This document shows, piece by piece, positions 39,656-48,370 of a stretch of DNA of 64,000 bases (the first letter of the stretch is position 1; each line of letters begins with the position of its first letter). Source of the DNA: Limnohabitans sp. 63ED37-2 (GTDB taxonomy: Bacteria; Pseudomonadota; Gammaproteobacteria; Burkholderiales; Burkholderiaceae_C); NCBI RefSeq assembly GCF_001412535.1, contig NZ_CP011774.1:3219501-3283500 (forward strand). Reading direction: 5' to 3'. Under the pieces are notes generated by a model. The model saw nothing but the letters and a program-made list of their open reading frames with translations. It ran no database searches and was not told the DNA's origin. Made by a program: the position numbers and the translations under genes.

Positions 39656-40198
39656 ATGGGTGCTCTGGTGGTGGGTGTGGTGCTGGCCTTGTGCCTGTTC
39701 TGGTCGGTGGGTGCGCACAACCGTCTGGTGCGTTTGCGCTCCGAAGTGGTGCGCCAGTGGAGCAGTGTGGACGCCGTGTGGTTGCGCCTCTTGGTGCGAT
39801 TGCAAGGGGGCTTGGCGGCGCGGCAAAGCCTGGTCAGCGAGGCCGAGGCGCAAGAGTTGCAGGCGGTGCAAACCGCCAGCGAACAGATGCTCGAGGCCCT
39901 CACGCAGGCCCGCTTGCAGCCGCTCGACGAAGCGGTGCAAAAACAGGTGATCAGCCAGCATCTGCAACTGGTCAGTGAAATCCGTGTGTTGCAACAACAA
40001 GCCCATGAAGCCATCCGGCCCGATTTGGAGATTGCCCTCAACCGCATGCGCCAAACCTTGCCCGCTGCCATGATTCCGTACCATGTGGCCGTCGGTGCTT
40101 ACAACGACGCATTGAGCATGAGGCCAGCTTCATGGCTGGCGCGGCGTTTGAACTTCAAACCCGCCGTGCGCATGGACCTGACCATGGCCTCCTCTTGA
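39656..40198 (+). CDS. LemA-like membrane-anchored protein
   Basis: 180 residues: one N-terminal transmembrane helix (GALVVGVVLALCLFWSV), then HNRLVRLRSEVVRQWSSVDA, resembling the LemA start (YNxLVxLRNxV..AWSxID). A long helical region follows, then YHVAVGAYNDALSMRPASWL with LARRLNFKPA, matching the LemA end (YNxxVxxYNxxxxxFPxxxxAxxxGFxP). It is divergent from typical LemA in the middle. LemA proteins are periplasm-facing coiled proteins of unclear function. AGAGGA precedes the ATG. Confidence 0.7.
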   Translation: MGALVVGVVLALCLFWSVGAHNRLVRLRSEVVRQWSSVDAVWLRLLVRLQGGLAARQSLVSEAEAQELQAVQTASEQMLEALTQARLQPLDEAVQKQVISQHLQLVSEIRVLQQQAHEAIRPDLEIALNRMRQTLPAAMIPYHVAVGAYNDALSMRPASWLARRLNFKPAVRMDLTMASS

Positions 40199-40209
40199 GA
40201 GCCGTCACC

Positions 40210-41655
40210 ATGAACGACAAGCCATCAGCACAAAAACGCCCAGAACAGAAGGTGCAAGGCGCAGCGCTGCCTGCAGCCAGGCGCAAGCCCAGCACGGGCC
40301 AGCCACAAGCTCGTGATCACGGCATGGCCACGTCCGTGCCCTTGTCGCGGCAGCTGCAAGCCACGGCGGCGGTGGTTCAAGCGGTGCGGGCCGGACGATC
40401 TTTGACCACTGAACTGGCCAGCGTGCCACTCGAGCTGCGCCCGGGTGTTCAAGCCCTGACTTTTCAGGTGATGCGGCAACTGGGCCGCGCCATGGCCCTG
40501 CGCGAGCGTTTGGCCAGCAAGGCACCGCCTCCTGCGGCCGACGCCTTGTTGTGCACTGCCCTGGCCTTGAGCTGGCAGGGTGAAGGTGCCCCTTACCCGG
40601 TGCACACCCTGGTCAACCAGGCCGTCGAGGCGGCAAGGCAACAAAGACAGACCTCGGCCCAAAGTGGCTTCATCAACGCGTGTTTGCGCCGTTTTTTGCG
40701 CGAGCGTGAGGACTTGGTGGCCGCAACGGACAGCGACCCACAGGCGCGCTGGAATCACCCACGCTGGTGGGTGGCGCGTGTGCAGGACGAATACCCAGAG
40801 GACTGGCAAAAATTGCTGGACATGGCGCAACAAGCAGCCCCCATGAGCCTGCGTGTGGACACCCGTCACCACAGTGTGGCCGCATACCAGGAGCAGCTGC
40901 AGGCCCTGGGCTTGGGCGCCAAGGCTGTGGGCGCATCGGGTTTGCAACTTGAGCGCGCGGTGCCCGTGCAGCAGTTGCCCGGATTTGAGCTGGGCCATGT
41001 GTCGGTGCAAGATGCCGCGGCGCAAGTGGCTGCCCCTTTGTTGCTGCAAGGCCTCGATGTGGATCAGCCCTGGCGCATTCTGGATGCCTGTGCCGCCCCG
41101 GGGGGTAAAACAGGGCACCTGCTGGCCTGCTACCCCCAGGCGCAGGTTTTGGCGCTGGATGTAGACGCCACGCGGTGCCAGCGCATCGAAGACAACTTGA
41201 AGCGCTTGGGCGCGCAGGCTCAGGCCCGTGCCCAGGTGCGCGCTGCCGATGCCGCCCAGCCTGCACAGTGGTGGGACGGTGTGGCTTTTGACGCGATCTT
41301 GCTGGATGCACCCTGCACCGCTTCCGGCATCGTGCGCAGACACCCCGATGTGCGCTGGCTGCGCCGCCCTGGCGACAGCGCACAACTGGCCCAGACTCAG
41401 GCCCAGCTGCTCAAGGCCCTGTGGCCCTTGCTGGCCCCGGGGGGGCGCTTGCTGTACTGCACTTGCTCGGTTTTCCATTCGGAGGGAGAAGACACCGTGC
41501 AAGCGTTTCTTCAGCGCAACACCCATGCACGAATGCTGCCCTCACCCGGTCATTTGATACCCGGGAAAATACCCATGGGCCTTCCTCTCAAGCACAATGC
41601 ATTGGGTGAACACGACGGTTTCTATTACGCACTGCTGGAGAAGATTCGGGATTGA
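40210..41655 (+). CDS. rsmB: 16S rRNA m5C967 methyltransferase
   Basis: 481 residues from ATG 40210; the frame from 40132 overlaps the LemA-like gene. N-terminal NusB-like domain (about 50-190), then the Rossmann methyltransferase. The SAM-binding motif is LDACAAPGGKTGHLLACYP. The two Cys motifs are DAPCTASGIVRRHPDV (TC/PC cysteine) and YCTCSVFHSEGE. A basic ~50-residue N-terminal extension precedes the NusB-like part. The stop lies inside the next gene. Confidence 0.94.
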   Translation: MNDKPSAQKRPEQKVQGAALPAARRKPSTGQPQARDHGMATSVPLSRQLQATAAVVQAVRAGRSLTTELASVPLELRPGVQALTFQVMRQLGRAMALRERLASKAPPPAADALLCTALALSWQGEGAPYPVHTLVNQAVEAARQQRQTSAQSGFINACLRRFLREREDLVAATDSDPQARWNHPRWWVARVQDEYPEDWQKLLDMAQQAAPMSLRVDTRHHSVAAYQEQLQALGLGAKAVGASGLQLERAVPVQQLPGFELGHVSVQDAAAQVAAPLLLQGLDVDQPWRILDACAAPGGKTGHLLACYPQAQVLALDVDATRCQRIEDNLKRLGAQAQARAQVRAADAAQPAQWWDGVAFDAILLDAPCTASGIVRRHPDVRWLRRPGDSAQLAQTQAQLLKALWPLLAPGGRLLYCTCSVFHSEGEDTVQAFLQRNTHARMLPSPGHLIPGKIPMGLPLKHNALGEHDGFYYALLEKIRD

Positions 41656-42250
41656 GCTGGGCGCTTGGTTGACCCGGGCTTTGCTCATGGCCGTGCTGGG
41701 TCTGGGCAGTGCATGGGCGCAGACCTCCAGCGTGGAGCTGACCGAGCTCATGCCGGTGCGCAAAGACAACGCCTTGCTGCTCAACGCCCAGCTCAAACTG
41801 GAGTTGGGCCCGGCCGTGGAAGACGCCCTCATCAAAGGCCTGGCGGTGCACTTTGTGGTGGAAGCCGAGGTGTTGCGCGAGCGTTGGTACTGGACCGACA
41901 AAAAAACCGGCGCGGCCAGCCGTTATTACCGCTTGGCTTTTCAGCCCCTGACCCGCCGCTGGCGGCTGAACGTCTCCAGCGAGCCGATTTCTGGCACGGG
42001 CCTCGCGGGCAGCATTTCTCAGAACTTCGAAACCCTGGCCGAGGCCCTGAGCGTGATCCGCCGTCAATCGGCCTGGAAAATCGCCGACGCCCAGAGTCTG
42101 GACCCCGATGCCCGACAACGCCTGCGTTACGAATTCAAGCTCGATGTCACCCAATTGCCCCGCCCTTTCCAAATTGCGGCGGGTAACCAGGCCGACTGGA
42201 ACCTGCAGGTGATCAAGACCTTGCGCCTGAGCGAAGAGCTGGTGCGCTGA
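41597..42250 (+). CDS. DUF4390 domain-containing exported protein
   Basis: About 217 residues, overlapping the end of rsmB. After a hydrophobic segment (LTRALLMAVLGLGSAWA) comes the DUF4390 body: LLNAQLKLELGPAVEDALIK, GLAVHFVVEAEVLRERWYW, YYRLAFQPLTRRWRLN. The protein is probably periplasmic or membrane-anchored. A GTG at 41606 is an equally likely start. The family is regularly found just upstream of an ntrY-like kinase in Burkholderiales, as here; its role is unknown. Confidence 0.85.
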   Translation: MHWVNTTVSITHCWRRFGIELGAWLTRALLMAVLGLGSAWAQTSSVELTELMPVRKDNALLLNAQLKLELGPAVEDALIKGLAVHFVVEAEVLRERWYWTDKKTGAASRYYRLAFQPLTRRWRLNVSSEPISGTGLAGSISQNFETLAEALSVIRRQSAWKIADAQSLDPDARQRLRYEFKLDVTQLPRPFQIAAGNQADWNLQVIKTLRLSEELVR

Positions 42251-42251
42251 C

Positions 42252-44549
42252 ATGGCCTGGCTCAAAGCAACCCGCGCACCCTTGACCGAGAGGCCCTCCC
42301 GGACCAGCCGCTGGTTGATGCTGGTGGGCGCTGTGAGCGTGGCCGCCATTGGCATTGGCTTGCTGGTGCTCATGACACAGGCCACCGGCAACCGGGAGCG
42401 CTACAACCAGAACTACGAATGGCTGGTGCTCATCAACGCGGTGGTGGCCAGTGGCTTGTTGATCACCATCTTGTGGGGCATGGTGCGCTTGTTGCGCAGC
42501 TTGTACAAAGGCCAATTCGGTTCACGCTTGCTGGTCAAGCTCGCTGGCATTTTTGCCTTGGTGGGTGTCATTCCGGGCTTGCTGATTTATGTGGTGTCTT
42601 ACCAGTTCGTCTCGCGCTCGATCGAAAGCTGGTTTGACGTGAAAGTGGAGGCGGCCCTCGTGGCGGGCCTCAACCTGGGGCGGGCCACCTTGGACACGCT
42701 CAGTGAAGACCTGAACAAGCAAGGCCGTGCTGCCGCTGCCAATTGGGCAGAAGCCAGCGAGCTCAACCCGGCCCTTGCAGCCGAAAAAATCCGCACCCAA
42801 TTGGGCGCCAGCGATGTGGCCATCTGGAGCTTGGGGGGCCAAATGGTAGCCAGTGCGGGCCCTTCGCGCTTTCAACTCAGGGCTGACCGCCCCACACCCC
42901 AGCAACTGCGGGAGGCCCGTCAAAACGGCAGTCTGGCCTGGGTGGAGGGACTGGACGAAGCCATCCCCGGTGGTGACAAGGGCCGAATCAAGGTTCTGGT
43001 GCTGTTTCCCCAATGGAGCCTGGCCCTGAACGAAGACCGGCGTTTGCTGATGGTGACCCAGGAGCTGCCCCCCACTCTGGTCAACAACGCGCTGGAGGTG
43101 CAATCCGCCTACCGCGAATACCAAGAGCGGGCCCTGGCCCGTGATGGCCTGCGGCGCATGTACATCGGCACCCTCACACTGAGCCTGTTCCTGGCCGTGC
43201 TGGGGGCCATCTTGCTGGCTGTCTTGCTGGGCAATCAACTGGCGCGTCCCCTGCTGCTGTTGGCCCACGGCATGCGCCAGGTGGCGGCGGGCGACTTGCG
43301 GCCCAAACTGGCACTGCAAGGCAAAGACGAGTTGGGCGGCCTGACCCGCTCGTTTGCGGACATGACGCAGCAACTCGCCGATGCCCGCGCCAACGGCGAG
43401 CGCAGCCTGAACCAGCTCGACCAGGCCAGAAGCAAGCTGCAAACCATCCTGGACAACCTGACAGCCGGGGTCATGGTGCTGGACGCACAAGGCACCATCG
43501 CATCGGCCAACCCTGGGGCCACACGCATCTTGCGCGTGCCCGTCAGTGCGCACGAAGGCCAGGGCCTGCAAGGCTTGCCGGGCTTGCAGGCTTTTGCGCA
43601 AGAGGTGGACGCGCAATTCAAGGCCTTGCATGCCGGCAACGACGCACGCGAATTGGACCACTGGCAAAAATCATTCGACATCCATGCAGCGGGTCAGGGC
43701 TTGAGCCAGACCGGTGTGACCTTGCTCGCACGCGGGGCCGTCTTGCCCGATGGCATGCGCTTGTTGGTGTTCGACGACATCTCGGAAATTGTCTCGGCCG
43801 AACGCGCCCAGGCTTGGGGCGAAGTGGCCCGCAGGCTGGCACACGAAATCAAGAACCCGCTCACGCCCATTCAGTTGTCGGCCGAGCGGCTGGAAAGGCG
43901 CCTGATCGGTAAATTGGAAGCGCAAGACGACGCGGTGTTGGCCAAATCGGTCAAGACCATCGTCGACCAAGTGGAGGCCATGAAACGCCTGGTCAATGAA
44001 TTTCGCGACTACGCCCGTTTGCCATCGGCCGAACTCAAGCCCCTGCAACTCAATGCCTTGGTCAGTGACGTGCTGGCCCTGTATGCCAGCGAACCGCACG
44101 ACAGCGTGGCGCGCGCCACCGTGGTCGCTGAGTTGGATGCTGCATGCCCCCTGATCTTGGGAGACGAACAGCAATTGCGCCAGGTCATTCACAACTTGCT
44201 GCAAAACGCACAAGACGCCTGCGAAGCGCGTGGCCAAGGCCTGACCACAGCCCGAGTGCAGGTGCGAACCGAGTGGCGTGCGCAGCGCCAGCGGGTGCGT
44301 TTGACGGTGACCGACACCGGCCCTGGCTTTGCCCCCCATATCTTGCAACGGGCCTTTGAACCGTACGTCACCACCAAGGCCAAAGGCACCGGACTGGGTT
44401 TGGCGGTGGTCAAAAAAATAGCCGATGAACACGGCGCACGCATCGACATGACCAACGTGCAAGAGGGCGACAACATTCAGGGTGCGCAAGTCTCGTTATC
44501 ATTCGCAGTGGCGCAAACCGCACAGGGGCTGGAACAGCCCCCTTCATGA
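42252..44549 (+). CDS. NtrY-like sensor histidine kinase
   Basis: 765 residues. Three N-terminal transmembrane helices (roughly 22-43, 56-80, 94-117), an extracytoplasmic region, another helix near 305-328, then HAMP, PAS (LDNLTAGVMVLDAQGTIASA) and kinase domains. Phospho-accepting His is residue 531 in RRLAHEIKNPLTPIQLSAER. The ATPase boxes are NLLQNAQDACE, DTGPGF and GTGLGLAVVKKI. It resembles NtrY of nitrogen/redox signalling. Next gene is its likely partner regulator. Confidence 0.93.
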   Translation: MAWLKATRAPLTERPSRTSRWLMLVGAVSVAAIGIGLLVLMTQATGNRERYNQNYEWLVLINAVVASGLLITILWGMVRLLRSLYKGQFGSRLLVKLAGIFALVGVIPGLLIYVVSYQFVSRSIESWFDVKVEAALVAGLNLGRATLDTLSEDLNKQGRAAAANWAEASELNPALAAEKIRTQLGASDVAIWSLGGQMVASAGPSRFQLRADRPTPQQLREARQNGSLAWVEGLDEAIPGGDKGRIKVLVLFPQWSLALNEDRRLLMVTQELPPTLVNNALEVQSAYREYQERALARDGLRRMYIGTLTLSLFLAVLGAILLAVLLGNQLARPLLLLAHGMRQVAAGDLRPKLALQGKDELGGLTRSFADMTQQLADARANGERSLNQLDQARSKLQTILDNLTAGVMVLDAQGTIASANPGATRILRVPVSAHEGQGLQGLPGLQAFAQEVDAQFKALHAGNDARELDHWQKSFDIHAAGQGLSQTGVTLLARGAVLPDGMRLLVFDDISEIVSAERAQAWGEVARRLAHEIKNPLTPIQLSAERLERRLIGKLEAQDDAVLAKSVKTIVDQVEAMKRLVNEFRDYARLPSAELKPLQLNALVSDVLALYASEPHDSVARATVVAELDAACPLILGDEQQLRQVIHNLLQNAQDACEARGQGLTTARVQVRTEWRAQRQRVRLTVTDTGPGFAPHILQRAFEPYVTTKAKGTGLGLAVVKKIADEHGARIDMTNVQEGDNIQGAQVSLSFAVAQTAQGLEQPPS

Positions 44550-44568
44550 ACAGAGACAAAACAGGCAT

Positions 44569-45231
44569 ATGGCAAATATTTTGGTGGTGGACGACGAGCT
44601 GGGCATACGCGACCTGCTCTCAGAAATCCTCTTTGACGAGGGGCACCAGGTGGAGCTCGCTGAAAACGCCGCGCAAGCGCGCGAGGCTCGCCAGAACATG
44701 CGCCCTGACCTGGTGTTGTTGGACATCTGGATGCCCGATACAGATGGCGTGAGCCTTCTCAAGGAATGGGCCGCCAGCGGATTGCTGAACATGCCCGTGA
44801 TCATGATGAGTGGGCACGCCACCATCGACACCGCAGTGGACGCGGTCAAGATCGGCGCACACGCCTTTCTTGAAAAGCCTATCACCTTGCAAAAACTGCT
44901 CAAGGCCGTCGAGCAAGGCTTGGCCCGCGACCAAGTTCAGCAGGCCATGTTGGCCGCCAGCCCGCCCCCGCCACCCAGTGTGTTGTCCATGGCCACGGTC
45001 GTCGTCACGGAAAACAACGTGGCCCCCGATGTGCAGCAAAGTTTTGAACTCGACCGCCCGCTGCGCGAAGCGCGCGATGCTTTCGAAAAAGCCTACTTTG
45101 AATTCCATTTGGCCCACGAAGGTGGCTCCATGACCCGGGTTGCCGAAAAAACGGGCCTGGAGCGCACCCACCTGTACCGCAAGCTCAAGCAACTCGGCGT
45201 GGACCTCACACGCAGCAAACGCAGCCCTTGA
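44569..45231 (+). CDS. Response regulator with receiver and Fis-type DNA-binding domain
   Basis: 220 residues. Receiver domain 1-120 with acidic pocket DDE (8-10), phospho-acceptor Asp52 (LLDIWMPD), conserved Lys in FLEKPI. A Pro-rich linker follows. The C-terminal Fis-like helix-turn-helix (MTRVAEKTGLERTHLYRKLK) is near 175-215. It resembles NtrX but lacks the sigma54-activating AAA+ domain, so it should not be a sigma54 activator. It lies 19 bases after the kinase. Last core gene before the island junction. Confidence 0.92.
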   Translation: MANILVVDDELGIRDLLSEILFDEGHQVELAENAAQAREARQNMRPDLVLLDIWMPDTDGVSLLKEWAASGLLNMPVIMMSGHATIDTAVDAVKIGAHAFLEKPITLQKLLKAVEQGLARDQVQQAMLAASPPPPPSVLSMATVVVTENNVAPDVQQSFELDRPLREARDAFEKAYFEFHLAHEGGSMTRVAEKTGLERTHLYRKLKQLGVDLTRSKRSP

Positions 45232-45349
45232 TGGATCTCGCGTGGCCACGCATTCGCACTCTCGAGCATGTGCCCCGCTACTCCATACCGGTATTTTTTG
45301 AAGCCCTCGCTCATAAGCACACAAAAGACCTGCTAGAATACAAGGCTCA

Positions 45350-45387
45350 GGCCCGGTAGCTCAGTTGGTAGAGCAGCGGATTGAAAA
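45350..45387 (+). repeat. attL: displaced 5' half of tRNA-Phe (38-bp direct repeat)
   Basis: Identical over 38 bp to positions 58602-58639, the 5' half of the intact tRNA-Phe up to the anticodon loop (GATTGAAAA). After this point the sequence diverges, so this copy cannot fold into a tRNA. It marks the left end of a 13.2 kb insertion. Confidence 0.9.
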
Positions 45388-45786
45388 AGTCCGCTCGGCG
45401 CTAGAACTTCAGCATTAATGGCGCCTGCAAATTGGGTGCAAAACGGTGCGGCACACTCTGTGCTGACAGTGCCAAATCCCCCCTCTTAAAGTAAATCAAA
45501 GTAGTTCAAAACTGCTGTGCTGGCAGCTGCTTGGTTGTCTGTTGGCGCAGCGCTTCAGCTAGCGTAGCCCCCAGCTTTTTCCAGCGTCCTGCAACGCATT
45601 TACAAGCCCTACAGCACGCTTTTAGCCCAGCGGGCAGGCACTGGGTGCTGGATGGAGCGTTTTTCGCTTGTATAGCTTCTGCTGCACATCTAGCGATTTG
45701 AGCGTAAAGAAAAATTACGCTCGTGAGACACCTACGTCGACTAATTAAGACCCCCGCATAGGACGAAAGGAGATGAATAGCTAAAT

Positions 45787-45826
45787 TGTTGACAGCAACA
45801 ATTACAGTGTCATAATTACACTGTAA
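45787..45826 (+). promoter_or_regulatory. Promoter with two palindromes upstream of the MerR-like gene
   Basis: TTGACA (45789-45794), 16 bp, CATAAT (45811-45816). The -35 lies in TTGTTG-ACAG-CAACAA. The -10 lies in the 7-bp centre of a perfect 9-bp inverted repeat, TTACAGTGT (45802-45810) and ACACTGTAA (45818-45826). This is the geometry of an operator blocking RNA polymerase, probably for autorepression by the downstream regulator. Confidence 0.75.
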
Positions 45827-45836
45827 AGGATTAAGC

Positions 45837-46568
45837 ATGTCAGTTATTCAAAGCCACAAAGCCTTTTGGGGACCCATCGCAGAGCTTATCGAACGAGCAA
45901 GGATCGTTAGCAAAGGTATGGGTCTTAACTCTGAAAAAATGACCGATAGGCTTATCAGATATTACGCAGCCCAAGGCGTATTAGACAAGCCGGACAGGTT
46001 GGGGCGCGATGCCGCCTACAACTACCGTCACCTTCTCCAGTTGCTGACGGCAAGGCGCCTATCTGAGAAAGGTGTGTCGTTGGAGATCATTGGTCGGCAC
46101 AACTTATCTACAACCACTGAACTACTTGAAAAGGGACTGATCAAGCCTGTTGAGATGGAGGTGTTTGTCACACCCCCGAAGAGCGAGGCGAATGTCATGG
46201 TTCCTAAGACATTGAATGGCAGTCCTCTCGCCATGGTCGATGTGCTGTCAGAAGTGCGGGCGTTGAAAGACCAGTTCAACAAGGATCATGAGGAATTGCG
46301 TCGAGTGCGTGAAGCCGTGGGTGAATTTGCGTCACAACTCAAGGAATTTCATGCGGGGCTGGACGGAATAAAAGTTGAGCTGGAAGCGGTAGTTCGACTA
46401 GTCAAAACAGGCCTGGACAAGATGTATCAAACCGAGGACAAATTCGGATACATGCTCGAAAAGAATCTCAGTGCTCACAATGAAAAATTCAACTATTTGG
46501 TTGAAGGCATTGAACGGGTTGAGCGCACCTTACTCAAGATAGAAATCAACAGCGGTCAGGCCAAATGA
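45837..46568 (+). CDS. MerR-like helix-turn-helix regulator with long coiled-coil C-terminus
   Basis: 243 residues. Residues about 34-72 (MTDRLIRYYAAQGVLDKPDR, LGRDAAYNYRHLLQLLTARR) match the winged-helix start of MerR regulators. The remaining two thirds are charged helices (residues about 140-240) that probably form a dimerisation coil; no Cys cluster for metal sensing is present. AAAGGA precedes the ATG. It heads a four-gene operon and likely binds the palindrome in its own promoter. Effector unknown. Confidence 0.75.
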   Translation: MSVIQSHKAFWGPIAELIERARIVSKGMGLNSEKMTDRLIRYYAAQGVLDKPDRLGRDAAYNYRHLLQLLTARRLSEKGVSLEIIGRHNLSTTTELLEKGLIKPVEMEVFVTPPKSEANVMVPKTLNGSPLAMVDVLSEVRALKDQFNKDHEELRRVREAVGEFASQLKEFHAGLDGIKVELEAVVRLVKTGLDKMYQTEDKFGYMLEKNLSAHNEKFNYLVEGIERVERTLLKIEINSGQAK

Positions 46569-46576
46569 GGACCAAT

Positions 46577-47098
46577 ATGGAAATCATCTTTCGACCAATG
46601 GCCTATGACACAAGGATGAATCCGATCAATCGAATGTTCGGCTATGTCCGCTCATTAGAGTCAGACACGGTATCGGTGACGGCTAACCCTATGCCAGGAT
46701 CGCCACTCTCAATTGTTGTTGATCAACTTAACCTCGATAGAGCCCGCATCCACAAGGCTGCAGTGAAAAGTAACAGGCACTCAAAAATTGCCGTACTAGA
46801 GAGCATGACGCCAAGGATTTTCTTAATACCGAAAACGACAGGAGACAAAGAGGCATCGGCGATCATCGATGCGCTGATTGAAAACGCCGCAGAGTGCGAG
46901 TCGGAAGTTCTGAACTTCACACACTACGGACTGATCAGGGGTAATGTGCCGGAAGCGGAAGTGACCAGCATCTTTGAACGTTTTGCAGAAAAAAGCAATG
47001 AGTCAAAGATCAAGGTAATAGTTTGGGACGTAGACGCACGACACGTTCAGACTTTTCGCTCTTTACACCAAAAACATTTCCTTGGACGTCGGCAATGA
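46577..47098 (+). CDS. Hypothetical protein in the MerR-like operon
   Basis: 173 residues from ATG 46577, which has GAGG six bases upstream; an ATG at 46565 overlapping the regulator stop is the alternative. No family recognised and no signal peptide or membrane helix. The centre reads SKIAVLESMTPRIFLIPKTT and the C-terminus KIKVIVWDVDARHVQTFRSL. It overlaps the metallophosphoesterase gene by four bases (ATGA), so their products are made together. Confidence 0.7.
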   Translation: MEIIFRPMAYDTRMNPINRMFGYVRSLESDTVSVTANPMPGSPLSIVVDQLNLDRARIHKAAVKSNRHSKIAVLESMTPRIFLIPKTTGDKEASAIIDALIENAAECESEVLNFTHYGLIRGNVPEAEVTSIFERFAEKSNESKIKVIVWDVDARHVQTFRSLHQKHFLGRRQ

Positions 47099-47904
47099 AA
47101 TCTAGGAAACGAAACGGATTGCTTGCCCTCATGCTGATGAGCCTAGTGGGCTTGGTGGTGTATTCCATATGGATAGAGCCGCAACGTATTGAAGTTGTTC
47201 AGCATGACATGAGTGCCCAATCAGAGGAAGTGTCATTCAGGTTGATACAAGTGTCAGACTTACACCTTCGTGGGTATGGTGAGCATGAAAAATACATTGC
47301 TCAAACGATCAAGGATATGAATGCGGATCTTGTGGTGCTAACAGGGGATGCGATTGATCGACAGGAGGCTATACCCTGGCTACGATCGTTCGTGAAAGAG
47401 TTGGGCACTGTCCCTGTTCTCCATGTCCTTGGAAACTGGGAACACTGGAGTGATTTGAGCCTAGAGTCATTGAACAGCACGGGCGTGAGGCTGTTGCTGA
47501 ACGAAAGATGGACGCTAATAAAAGGCCAGAGACGTCTGGAAATTATTGGGTTAGATGACTACACGGCAGGACAACCCGACCTGGGTCTCATTTCCATAAG
47601 TTCATCATTCAGTCGAGATAAATCCACAGTGCTTGTACAGCACTCTCCAGGATTTTTTGATCAAGCCAGTGTCACTCGAGAAATGGGCGCACAACGATTT
47701 GATTTGTGCCTTGCTGGGCATACACATGGAGGACAGGTGGCGATATTTGGTTGGGCCCCGATGAAGCCAGTGGGCAGTGGGCGTTTTACAGCAGGTTTTT
47801 ACGATGTACCAGGTTGCCGTCTATACGTATCACGTGGCTTGGGTACATCTGTCATGCCCATCAGGCTGGGATCGAGGCCAGAGGTGGCTGTGTTTGAATT
47901 TTAA
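47095..47904 (+). CDS. Membrane-anchored calcineurin-like metallophosphoesterase
   Basis: 269 residues with an N-terminal membrane anchor (LLALMLMSLVGLVVYSIWI). Metal-binding blocks are in order: SDLHLRG (Asp55, His57), LTGDAID (Asp85), GNWEHW (Asn114; the usual GNH is GNW here), VQHSPG, and GHTHGG. This resembles YkuE-type phosphoesterases that act outside the cytoplasmic membrane. Substrate unknown. Start 47095 overlaps the upstream stop; a longer frame from 47023 is rejected. Confidence 0.88.
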   Translation: MKSRKRNGLLALMLMSLVGLVVYSIWIEPQRIEVVQHDMSAQSEEVSFRLIQVSDLHLRGYGEHEKYIAQTIKDMNADLVVLTGDAIDRQEAIPWLRSFVKELGTVPVLHVLGNWEHWSDLSLESLNSTGVRLLLNERWTLIKGQRRLEIIGLDDYTAGQPDLGLISISSSFSRDKSTVLVQHSPGFFDQASVTREMGAQRFDLCLAGHTHGGQVAIFGWAPMKPVGSGRFTAGFYDVPGCRLYVSRGLGTSVMPIRLGSRPEVAVFEF

Positions 47905-47918
47905 GCGGTGAAACAGAA

Positions 47919-48239
47919 ATGAAATTCAGAGAAGAGATTAGAAACTTCAAGAATGAGAGGGTCAACCGCATAAAGACCAACGTGATCGTTGGTGCTGGTT
48001 TTTTAGCCCTCGTATTGGGTGCGGCTATGTTTTATCTGTCGTATGTGTATGGAATTCGAGGATTTATATCAGTAGGTAGCATACTGATTTTCATAGTCTT
48101 TCCAGTCAGTCTTGTTTATCCGATAGTGAGATTTTTCATGGGTGGAAAAGATAGTGTTGTGGGCGTCGTCATATCTGTGGTGATTGAAGAGCACTTGAAA
48201 GGGAAGATCAAAGAAAAAATCCGAAAGATTGAAAAATGA
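47919..48239 (+). CDS. Small membrane protein, hypothetical
   Basis: 106 residues: a basic N-terminus (KFREEIRNFKNERVNRIKTN), two hydrophobic helices (about 24-44 and 52-72), a short amphipathic part, and a Lys-rich tail (LKGKIKEKIRKIEK). Fifteen bases after the phosphoesterase, so the last gene of that operon. No family recognised. It may anchor or regulate the membrane phosphoesterase, which is only an inference from position. Confidence 0.65.
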   Translation: MKFREEIRNFKNERVNRIKTNVIVGAGFLALVLGAAMFYLSYVYGIRGFISVGSILIFIVFPVSLVYPIVRFFMGGKDSVVGVVISVVIEEHLKGKIKEKIRKIEK

Positions 48240-48370
48240 TGGTGGTAGTGAGCGTCAAAAAAATTTACTCTTGAATTCGCAACTCGGTATCCGCCCAGAC
48301 TGGCGGGCTATCGGTTGTCCATATTGGTAGTCTGAAAACAAACTGCGTTCAACAAGAAAGGACGCAGAAC

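Larger units (their letters stand above)
45232..45836. other. Core-island junction and gene-free left end of island 1
   Basis: About 600 bases. It holds the native tRNA-Phe promoter (TAGAAT near 45334), the truncated tRNA-Phe, then about 400 bases of island DNA with no supported gene, and finally the promoter of the MerR-like gene. A minus-strand frame at 45506-45838 has no recognisable family. Confidence 0.5.

Noticed and set aside
45350..45425. A second functional tRNA-Phe
   Set aside because: Only the 5' 38 bases match; the anticodon stem, T arm and acceptor 3' strand are missing.
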